Positions 40,801 through 52,800 of a DNA stretch of 64,000 bases are shown one piece after another. The DNA comes from Hoplostethus atlanticus. Lineage: Eukaryota; Chordata; Actinopteri; Trachichthyiformes; Trachichthyidae. Positions within the stretch are counted from its first letter, which is position 1. Each line of letters begins with the position of its first letter. A program made the position numbers and the translations under genes. The notes under the pieces are model-generated. The model was given only the letters and a program-made list of their open reading frames with translations. It did no database searches and was not told the DNA's origin. The stretch covers positions 4,566,501 through 4,630,500 of the forward strand of contig JAXDDX010000007.1 in NCBI GenBank assembly GCA_034670405.1, written 5' to 3'.

Positions 40801-43800
40801 GGTATCCTGAGGAGGCGTGTCATTAGCTTTGGCAGCTGGCTGGGACTCTATAGGGAATGATCAACTGGGTTCAACTGTTGAATAGAGCTCTCAGACCAAG
40901 CTAGCGAGTATGCCAATGCAAACCAATCATTTTGATGGTCCATATAGGTTATATTAAAAAGTCACTCTCCAAAATGTTTGCAATTTCTTGTGCATTTTTT
41001 ACCCCTGGCTATTATGCATCTCACCCAAAAAATCTCTGAGCTGTGAGTTGACGCGTGCTCTGGATTAGACCTATAGTAGGGGCCAAAGCTCAAACATGTG
41101 AGTGGTGTTGGACAATGCCTGCCTGAGCTTGGCACAAAGGGCATAGCTTCTGCCTCAATGACTTATCTCAAAACAATCTTAAATCCATTGCCGGTTGCTC
41201 TGCTGGTTGCTGATCTCAAATCTGTGCAATCCCCCAACACACAAGGATATATGGGCCAACCAACAGCACAAAAGCACCTGTAGTCAATTCCTTTGGTTAA
41301 TTTGTGTAGGTCATGGAACTACAGGAAGCTAGGGGATGCCACAGGCACACCGGGACAGCTTGTGTTTTACGGTGCTTACAACAGCTTGTTCTTAAAGCGG
41401 GCCTTTAAATAGCACATACAGGAAGCATCGTTTCTCCTTACTTAGGGGTGAGGTAATTGTTCTTAGAGAAATGCACAGTAAACACAAAAAAGCAAGCTGT
41501 CTCACTAGTGAAATTAGATACCAGTTACAGCCTGGGTCTGACATCTCTTCACACTATCTGCACTTCAATAGCTAACGTCCATTAGGAATGTAACAAATCA
41601 AGTCCTGAGCTATTCTAATGACAGCAAGGCAAAACAAAAGTATTGAACTAGCCTAATGACTTGTTTGTGGGTCATAATGGCTTATTTCTTGGCTCATGAC
41701 CTTATGCAAGATACTGCACAGACCTAACTTTAAATCATTAATCAACATTCGGCCCTTCCTTTACACCACATAGATAAAGACAATAAAACAGGACTAGGTG
41801 TCCCTTGTGATAGGCTGTTCCGGAGTATGAACCACACCTCCAGGCATGTGCACTTCAAAATGTTTAACATCAGGGCAACATTAGGGCGATGTATGGTGGG
41901 TCAGAAGCAATGCAAGAGGGGAGTTTTATAGGATGTCTTCTTATTGTCAGATTGTATTCAGATGTGATCCAGTGGATGGCTTAGTTAGACAATAGGAGAC
42001 AGTGGATAACTCATCTCATAAACAGAGGACCAAATGACTTCAACTGCCTCAAATAATTACCATTCAGAGTAATTAAGTACCATTCAGAGTACCACTCAAT
42101 TAACATTCATCCACGTCAGCTATTAGGACTATTGGTCAATTCAAAAAAACAATTAAAATAAAAGGTGCTTCACTTGATCAAAATATGCACTGAAAATTGT
42201 GTAGCAATCTACAATAAAAAAACAAAACATTTAGAATAAAATACAAAATGAGCAGAATGTTGTTTTTCATAAACTCACATTTCAGTAGTATACAAAGTAC
42301 TTAATGAATATATATTTAAGGGGGAATCTATGGTGAATAAAAATATACTTCTTTTATTTATTTTATATATATATATATATAAATAAATAAAATAAAACAG
42401 TGACAAATTTTACATTTTTATTTTAAAGGCATTAGTGCCTCATTTCTGGTGTTATTAAGACTGTCTCTGGCTGCTTTGAGGGAGCTGCCACGCCTGTCCA
42501 CCAAAAGGGAAGCTCATTAAAGTATCGGTATTGGGACAGTTTCATTTTCTGGTCTGCATATGAGTACTTTGATCGCCACAAATTCCAATACAATACAGAC
42601 AGATATCAGGGCACCTCTCCTTCAAAGGGATGTAAACATGGCCTCGTGAAGTGCTAAAGTAGGAGTGGTAAAGTATGGGTTAGGGGCAGTATTGTCAAAA
42701 TAGAGGTATGGCAAATATAAGCCTGGGAGCAAACATTCGTATGCAGAACATAGCAATTTACTTTGAATTAACTGTAATTCCAGGAGGAGTCTAAACCACA
42801 CACAGGGCTAGAATCCAGACCACAGTGTGCATCTCAAAAGTCCATAAAAGGTCCCTCCAGTCTAGTCAATTTTCCTTCCTGCATTGTGTGAAAAGAGTGA
42901 AGACAACAGACAGTCCAAACAATCCCACATTGGTAAGCTCAATAATTTCATCAGTAAGCAGTACAGAGATGAGGGCAGGAGTGGCCGAAGTCTCCAGTGG
43001 TTACTGCATCACTACATTCATATGTCATCACTGCTCATTCGTTTTTATTGCCCCATCCTCAAGCTGTGCTCAGTTGCAGCTTTTGGCTAGCATTCACCTC
43101 CCACCATTCAGCTAGGAAAAATCCCTCCAATATTTATTTTATGGCAGAGAAAATAATCATGCCCTGAGCTCAGATTACTATTTCATGTGGTCATTAATGT
43201 TTTTGCTCCTACACAACACTCTTAATTACCCCCTGGAATTAAGTATCTAATTTTACCAGCTCTGTGTGTGGAAACATTGGGGTTGGGCTACAACCCTGGC
43301 TTTACTAGTGAAGAACTAGAGTTCTTACTATGCCACAAGCTTTCTCCAGACAGCACCACTGAAAAAAAGCTGAAAGGCCTTTTCACCCAACCAAGTCTGA
43401 ACTTTGCCGTGATTGGGTCAATGGGGCTCTTCATTATTGAGCCTGCCCCCATGGTATATAACTCATAACTGCCTGCCACTTCTTCCTCTGACAGCTCATG
43501 AAAGAGTGTCAGCGAGGCCATAAGTAAAAACTCTCGTTCTTCATTTGTAAAACAAGGGTTGTTACACAACCTCAATGTGTCACTTCCCTTCGAACTCAAG
43601 TTCTTACTAAGCCACACTGTATACCCGGGTCAGAACCAGTGTCATACGCAAGCCCATAAGGCAGAAACAGCGCACAGACATGGGACAATCCATTATACAG
43701 ATACAGATTGCAACAGTTTAAGCTAGTATCCTCATGTATCTTGCCAGCTGCCAAAAAAGAGGCCGTCATAACAAGGCTGTAAAATCTAATTAAGGTGTGT

Positions 43801-46800
43801 GGGGTAGCCCAAGAGGCAGTAGCACACTCATCCGCCACCGAAACGCTGCTTCACAATGCCCAAGACATGGCCACACCTCTTGTGTGCCCTTAGTTCCTCT
43901 AGGTGCTCCCACCCTGCTGAAGAGGGAGCCAGCAAGTAAGCCCATAATTGGTTAGAACATCACACAGAGTGCGTATGCTCCACATAGACAGAGTGCCCGG
44001 CATAGAGTATGTAACCCTTGGCAACAATTGCTGACCTGAATCCAGCTCTTATGCTGTTGGGCTGCAAGGCATTGTTTTGCAGAGACAAGCAGTAAGAGTA
44101 GCATTGTCTTCAAAGACAGAAAACTTTAACCCACATGCTCAAATGGGGGTCTCGTTAAGGCATCCAACACAACAATCAAGTCCCACTTCAGGGTCAAGGA
44201 ATGCTTTGGGTTGTGTAATCGGCGGGTACCTTGCATGAACCTAGACACTAACATGTGGTGGCTAAAGGGGGGCTTACCATCTATTCCACTATGACAGGCA
44301 GGTATAGAAGCCAAATACACCTTAGGTGTTAAGCCTCTCTTATGCAGACCTTGAAGGAAACAGAGTACAACCCCAACACCACAATGTAATGGGTCATCAC
44401 CCCATGCAAACACACCAGTGGTCAAAGGCTTGCCATTTGGACGCATACTCTGAGCATGGACTCAGAGTAAGTACCGCCCCATCCAAGACTTCTGTCAGCA
44501 AGACTCCCGCAAAGGCAGGTGGGAGGAGGGCAAACTGGAGGACAGCCCTTCCGTATTCTCGGGCCAGGGAGATACTGTGCATGTGCTCACGAAGGGAAAG
44601 GCATGCCCTGCCCTTTGCCAGCAGCAGAGTGCGGAGGGTGTGACCGGTCCACAGAGTGGGGATTCAGGGTCCAACCACAGAGTCCCCCCAAGCTTCTTCA
44701 CAGCCTGTTCCAGAAGATGCACCAACTGCTTGTCATATGGACCTTGTACAGAAGTCTGAGGTGGCCCTGTTTGTGTCTCCTCTGTGCAAGATTAAAAGAC
44801 AATTGCATCTAGGCCCAGAGTGTTATTGGGGCAGCAAATATGGATACTGAAATCACCAAGAATCATAACCATATTGTACTTGGCCATTATCAAGGATAAA
44901 AGATCAGAGAAAAAAAATTATACCTTGGATATCTGTATACTAAAACACATAAAATAGGCTGCTTCTTGTCAAAATAAAATATTAAGGATTCAAAAGGAAG
45001 ACAAGTCACCAAAGGATACAGTGTTACATTTAAAATTAGGCTCATGAATAACAGCCACCACACTACGGCCAGTGAGTCTAGGTCGCTGAAAGTAGGACAA
45101 GTTAGATGGAGTGGTTTCATTAAGGGAGAAATAAAATATAATACAATTCATTGGGATTTAACCAGGTTTCTGTCAACATGGTAAAGTTAGCCTAATAGTT
45201 AATCAGACTTTATTCCAAAACACTGATGGAAGTATTCAGCAGCTATTCCTCCACATGTTGATCAGAGTAAAAACTTGTTTTGACAACAGACCATTCAACC
45301 TTGACAAACCCTCAACCCACTATACTGCGTCTGAAGTGAGATCAGGGCACTATCCAATGTCACTTTATAGCAAAGATAGTGTAGAGTTGATGACATTTGG
45401 GCAATATGACACTGGTATGAAAAGCAATGCCATTCAGGCATTTGTAAAGGTGCAACAAGTAAGATTTTTACTGTCCCATAGCACAATATGACCTTCATAT
45501 ATCTGCAGGGGTTGTATAGTGTTGTTGAACAACAGCAACAACTTAATCCTTACTTAGCATGGTGCTGAGATTTTAGGCTTTCAAAACGGACTTTCCGGCA
45601 TTTTGTTCAGCATTTCGACATCATTCTCAAGTCAAAAATGTAAATGACAAAGCAGTATTATTAGTGTTTTGCATCAGGATTATATTTATTCTTCAGACAT
45701 TTCTGATGGATCTCTGCTCTAATTAGCTAGCTTACTCATCTATTGTGAAAATGTGACATTATTATTTAATCAATTAGTCAATTACTGCCCACCATAAGCT
45801 GTGCCAGAGATATGTTGATGTTGTTGCAATTCCTTGGTTGCCTGTAGGGGTCGATAAAAGTCATAGATAGATTACTTAATGCCCCTTTTAAAAAAGGTCC
45901 AAAGGCTGCTTGAAGGCCTTCTTTAACGACAGAGTAATCTTGAGGTAGGCTTCTCAGCTGATAAAACACTGTATGTGTGGGTGGGGGTGGGGAGGAGTGA
46001 ATGGTGTCTGATGAGTTTGGAGAAATATGATTAAAACCCTTAATTATTTGCACAAATAGATACATCTGAAAGAGAATTTGGACCTTATGTATTTTACCAT
46101 TGCTTGTCTTTTATCTGGAACCTACTTTCACTTAAGCCTACTATGCTATCCTTTTCAGCTGGACTTGATTACCTTTTCAAGGATATTGTTTCTCTTAGTG
46201 ATGAAGGGATCAAGGTCCGGGTCATTGGGTACAATCAGAGTGCATGCTATGAACAATGATGTCAATGGATAGATTCGCTTTCGCTTTATTTGCCCCATGT
46301 GTGAGTCTGGTGCACAAACGGTCTGAAGAATGCCACCCATCCCTTCTCTGGTTACAGTAACTGTATTGCAAACTGCAGGCTTGTTTCACTCACTGCAGAG
46401 TGGGCAGTTAATATGGGAAGTTATGAGTCACTGCTGTGAGGACCTCATTATATAGATAACATGAAAACTATACATACAGCATCAGCATTATTTGGCAACA
46501 GGCAACACTCAGAGAAGGAAAAAATTGCAACAGTATTTGTGTCCCTGTACAATGTCAAGTAGAATTACAACAGCATACATCAAGTGGATACGATCAATGG
46601 AACAATAAACAAATGTGTTAGATGAGAGGCCTGCATTTACAGATTCAAATGATAGCTGCTGTCCGGCAGGAAAGAACTATCGCAAGAACGAAATACCACA
46701 CACTAGGGCATAGGAGTCCAAGCCAAAGGCTTTGCCTGGTTTTTGCCTTTTAAAGCAAGGCATTTCAGAGCAAACCTGGGAGCTGTCAAACTTGGCTGGT

Positions 46801-49800
46801 TTCTGTGCAGAAAACCAGAGACCCCTGTCTTTTGGCCTCAGAGTGTGAGTCATAGACCCCACCTAACATTAATCTGATATTATAGGCCAAGTTTGCCTTT
46901 AACAGGAAAAACATGAAAACATGTCTAGCTGTGTGACATAAACACTAGTACCCCTATTCAGTAGAGGTGGGAAAGGAAAACAAAGACAACACAATGGGGA
47001 GGGTATTGAGTCACAGGACTCTGTGGTTACTGTACCAGCAGTACCACACATCAAAGTAGTGCAAGTTAGGTCTTCCATCAGGAAGTGGTCTGTCGCAAAA
47101 AGACAATGAAACAACCATCAAGTGTAAATGGTGTTCAGTTCAGCTTTATTGTTCTACAGAGGGAAATTTGTCTTGATGCAGTAGTAACAAAAAACATAAA
47201 TCATGCACATTCCACAGATAAAATCAGGCCTGGGAACCTGCAGCCAAGGGACATCTATCTTGTCATGAATACTGTGAATGGGTTAATGTAACAATGAGGT
47301 ATAAACATTGTCCCATTATTTCCTTTAGTATTGCCACACACCTGGCAGAACTTTGGGATAATGCAACCATCTCCATCTCCACCTAAATAGGTGCAGGCTA
47401 ATCATTTCCAAACATTCAGACCTACAGTTATTCACAAAATAGCTAGACAACAACAATCATTTTTTCCCCCCACTCATCTCTGGCGTCTCAGAGTAGTGCA
47501 TCAGCCAATACACACATACTTTCCCTCAAAACGATCCATAAAAAGGCATAGGCTACATATGTCAAAGTTCAACTGCTGAAGATCAATTTGGGTGTATTAT
47601 CAACCACGTCCAGAATGTATTCATTGGCGACTGTTTGTGTCGTGTTGTGTGAGTGTTGTTTGTTATGATTTCAACACACTTAACTGATGTGCCACTTGGG
47701 TCAGAGCTTGCTAGGTCCAGGCCCTCAAAGAGCAGTCAGTGTTTGCATGCCATGCCTTTCCCTAATCCTTCCTGTTCCACTTGCCAATCTTTTCCTCTCT
47801 CGTGTTTGTAGTTTTTTTTTCCCCCTCCTCCCCCCAAAGCATGCATTACTTCATTCCTAACTTCCTGGTCATCAAAACAAGCCTGTCGAGTGAGTTCTCA
47901 GAGGACTTAAGGGTTAGGACTGTCACTAATATCAACAATCATCACTTTGACATGCCTGCAGTTTTAACTTAAATAATAAATAACGAGATAACCATGGACG
48001 CAGTGAAGAATTCTCACTAATAGTAGTACCCTGGCTTCAATCGATTGGTCTGACAAGGCAAGTAAGGTTGTAGGACATAACGTGCATGTGTCCATAACAT
48101 CTCTTAACATCAACAAAGGGCGATCAGGACAGGTGACACTGACTGAGAAGAGCTCTCTGAAACACTGACTGTTATATCACCACATGGTCAAGATCATCCA
48201 GTCTCCAATGTTCAGACTGATAAAAGATTTAAATCCTCCTTCACATTTGCCTGCACCAAAAAAGGAGCTCCAAACGCAACATCATGTCAGGTATGCAGTA
48301 TCACTTTTATAGTAGGCTTTGTTCTTTGTAGAGCGAGAGATGAAAAAGCGTTCCTCCCACATGACCTCACGTCTCTACTAATGCGGTTTTAATGAAAGAT
48401 TGTGATGTGGCTCTTTGGCAGAATCAGTAATGTGATTACAGAGAGCAGCAGCTTGCCAGAGCGAATCATGGCAGTGCACTGTTAAAACTGTCTGCCAATG
48501 AGAAACAATGACTGTCACATGGATATATATATATATATATTTTTTTTTTTTTTACTGTGGAACGTTTGGTGAAGGAAAAGACAAAATATTTTGATTTGTG
48601 AGCCCTTTGCTTAATTGACCAGAGGAAGTCCAGCTGTGGAAATTACCGACTGATTGACCCCTACAGCAACTCTGCCCAACTTCCCTCTCCAGCTCAACCT
48701 AGGAATATCCTCTTGAAAAGAGCCTCAAAGAGACACTTATGAAAATTACTCTTGTTGTTTCATTGGGCACTGACACGATCACTTCAAGAATGAAAGTAAT
48801 TCTTTCATAACCTCTTCACAAGAAATCAACTCTTTCGCTAAATAAGCAATGTGGAATAAGAATGTGGGGTTGTTGAAGGGGTACAGACAGGACAAAGTTC
48901 CTGTGGAGGAAACCCACTGAAACAGAAGCGCATCCTCTGCATGTTGCTGTTCTAGTGGGCACTTCCATGTCATGGCTCTCTGGTCCAGGGCCCTGCTTGT
49001 ACACTTCCTCCCAGAACCAAGGACTTTCCGTCGTGGGACATCCTCCCAGCCGTAGGAGTGGAAGGAGTGACTGAGTGGTCGAGGATGGACTGGGGCTTGG
49101 AGATTAACACAGTGAAAGCTGGAGGTTCCATTTGACAATCCAAACACCGTCCCAATCCGGGGTCAAACGCAAACCAAAGCATTGCTCTGCTACAACTCTT
49201 TAATGCATGGTATTTACTCCAGGTTGTAAAGGACACTAAATCTTTGGATGTTTGCTGCAGATTAGAATTGTGCTAAATCAACCATTTTTACAACACAGTT
49301 TAGTGTTAGCCTAGATCTTGTAGTAAAGCCGATAGAGATCACACAGCAAGGATTAAACAGCTTAGCCTGCACAAATCAATTCTGCTCATCAGAAACATTG
49401 ACGGAGAGCATATGATCATCCCACTAGGCTAACTATATTATCTACATCAAAGCTGTGCTCCTATTACCAACCACAAAGAACTAGAGATAAAAACAAGTGC
49501 CTTGCAACTGCAGAGCTATTTTCTATGATCTCTACCGAGAGGAGTACAGACAACTGACTACAATCTCATGAGACAAGGTTGTTAGAGTGGTGTCCAAGTA
49601 ATGAGAACTTGGCTGGGACTGAGCTCCACCCTGGGAGTGTGAGTGAATAAGGCTGTTACTTTAAAACTTATAATGTGCAGTACAACCGAGGGTGGACTCA
49701 CACGACTGTCCATTGAGTTAGGCAGACTCAAACTTTTCCAAAAAAAAATCAGTGCTTTCACTCTTTCTTCGTTCATACAATACATACACATTCATAGATA

Positions 49801-52800
49801 TATAGTAATAAAATCCCTCCGACCATTAAGGGCACAACAGGACCATGTATGCCTGTAACATGTCTGTCATTCTTCACAGACATAAAGTCCACAAATATTC
49901 AATCCATTTTGCATGAAGTACAATCACCTATCCTTGCCTGAAATTAAAGATTAAGAGTAGGAACACCCTTGGTTAATAGTAGCTTATTGTTATATAAGCC
50001 TAAATGAGGCCTGAAAAACCACAGGACAATGTTTCAATATTTTGCTGTGATAGTTGGGTATTGTTTGAGTTGCTCTGCTGCTGCTATTAGCAGGGATCAT
50101 CCTCTATGATAGTCAACACCCCATGATTACAGCGATCCAAAATGCCAAAAACAGTAATTTGACATTTGTAGAGGGGGCAGGCCACATGGTATCCATGAAG
50201 GGCTACAGTAAATGTTGAGCTAAATATCTACTTCATTAATGTCAATACAATGGATTATCACCAATGAATCTTTAATTGAAACTTTAGTTGGGGAGGTATG
50301 ACAAGAATTTTCTACTTTTATAGACATTATTCCTCATTACAGCCTCATATCAAAGAGGCTAGCACAAACCTAATTCATATCTAAACAAACCTATATTTAG
50401 TCTTCTTCTTCAGGGTTAGGCTGATCATGCGTACATCACTAGACATCGCGGACCACAGAAAAAAACCCACTTTGGATCTCCAGCGAAGAAGAGATGTATC
50501 GTCAGTCAAGGCATGACCTGACCTTCTGAAATGGGATACTGTGTATAGACTTACAACAGCATAGCACTGCATCAATACAAGTGAATACCAGAGGTCACCC
50601 TATTTTGCTCCATGGGTTTTGCTACTGCTCATGGAGGTTCTCCTGCATGGTAACTCCCAAATGGCCTACAAAAATTGATCCATGTGAAAATGACATGTAG
50701 TCCATCATTCGTTTTAAACAGATACTCTCCACAGTGACCTTTCACTGAAGACCTATCAGTCTATACTGTACTCCTATGAATGTCGGCGATACACTCTGTG
50801 GCCACTTTATTAGGTACACCTTCCCATTTATGCTAACAGCTTAGTCCTCCAGACAGCGAGTCACATGTAAATAAAGCATAAGTGTAAAGCACGCAGACGG
50901 GGTCAGGAAGTTAGAAACAGCCGCTGGGTTTTTCAAACACTACTACAGTTTACCAAGAATGGTGCGAAAAACAGAAAACATCCAGTCAGCTGCAGTCATG
51001 AGGGCGAAAATGCCTCATTGATAAGAGATCTGCACCAACTGTACATGACACTATTGAGTCAGCATGGACGTAGATACCTGTGGAATGTTTGAATCAATTC
51101 CTCCAAATATTTAGGCCAATTCTGAAGACAAAATGGGGGTCCTACCGGTAGGCCTACTAGCTAGGTATACCTAATTAAGTGGCCACTAAGTATATGTAAA
51201 CTTTTCTGAAGGGTTTAAAAAAACACTTTGTATGGCAATCAAGAGCACCAAGAAGATTCCCCACACTGCCACTGCACCTTAGCATTACTACTGTACAGCA
51301 GAGAACTGACTATTAGCATTAGTATAGGAATTCTCTATAAACAAGAATCTCCATTTCAAGATCAGCTTAACAGAGGATTGACTTCAGCATCATCTTCAAA
51401 ACACTGTCACAGTATTTTGGAGTATTTTTATGGAGCAATACAATGTAGTGTAATACAAAACAATATACACTACCACCTACAGTGTAGTTTTATTTGTGGA
51501 GGCCATCAAAACCACATTTCCCAACTGAAACAATAACATATTAAGAGCAGTTTTTATGTTGCATGTTTACTCTTTTTGATGGCTAAGTATATCCCAGTCT
51601 GGCATCCATCGCAAATACCCTAAGAGGCCTGTAAAACTCAAGGATCACTGCCCACTTTTCTGTGGCATAAAATTATATTTGGGCAGCCAGAGAGAGCATT
51701 TGGATAAAGACAACAGGTGAGAAGATGACAGTCAGAGAACCATCTTAGTCAGGTCAGGCTAAAATACAGGAGGGAGAAATGGATATGCTCTTTGTAACAA
51801 GTTATCCACAGGGTTATGACACCAATCAGAGACTCAGAGTCCTTTTATTGTATAGCTTCACTGTGGATCCGTAATAATGATATTAGATAAAATAACGGGT
51901 TTAAAATACTGTTCTGAGAGACTAGTGCCATTATAGTTAATTCCATTTATTTGAATAAATTCAAAATGTAGCAGAGACAGAAGATGCAGAGATGGTGAAG
52001 ACTGGAGACACATAAAGACATGAGCTGGAGCCAGTCAGAAAGCAGATGGATGTGGAAAGAAAGGAGTTGGAGACACAAAAGAGGATGAGACAGGAAGAGT
52101 AGGGATGGAGGCAGAAAGACAAATGGGGACAGAACAACAGATGATATGAAAGGGAAGGAGGTGATAGACAGAAGAGAATGAGACAGTAAGAGTAGATATA
52201 GAGATAAAGAGTAGAAATGAAGCAATAGAAGAGGTGGAGAGACAGGGGGAGGGGAGGAGGAAAGGTAAGAAGATCTTGATCTAGCAGAATTTTTTGTTTA
52301 CTTGCTTCAGTTAAAAATCCAACTGGTCCAACCAGATTACAAAAGTACAGAATTACAAATTTAAAAATTCCATTAGGCCTAACTTTGCAAACACAATTGG
52401 ACCATATCAACTCATCATGAAATGTTGCGGCAAGGGTGATAAAAACGAAGACACACAAACTGTAGGCCAGCCCTTTTTTTTTTTTTTTTTTTCTTACTTG
52501 CAACATGCTGCTAGGGGGACATACTGTTGATATTTTTGCTGATCACCGGTTGCCTTTAACCTTGTGTGACGTACTATGTCCTATTAACAAACTTGTTTTT
52601 CACAAGGGTGGTAACATCGTAGGCAAATATAACATGGCAGGAGGCAAATTAATAATTTGTCTGCATATCACCATTTCTGTAACATTGTTTAATGATACTA
52701 CCAATAGCACAATAAAGAAAATTAAGCAATTCTAAGTCAAATCCAAGATATATACTGTAATTTAGTAAAGTAGACTTTCCACCCCCATGTGAGCGCTGCT

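Larger units (their letters stand above)
43274..44800 (-). mobile_element. degenerate DIRS-like tyrosine-recombinase retrotransposon
   Basis: On the minus strand, fragments of a DIRS-type tyrosine recombinase follow one another. [12 protein letters not shown] is followed by [36 protein letters not shown] and [12 protein letters not shown]. After a damaged middle comes [15 protein letters not shown], the C-terminal motif with the catalytic tyrosine. In fish DIRS elements the same order is seen ([41 protein letters not shown]). Stops and frameshifts make it inactive. Downstream on its own strand are inverted terminal-like repeats. Reverse transcriptase and RNase H parts are missing or unrecognisable. 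Confidence 0.75.
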
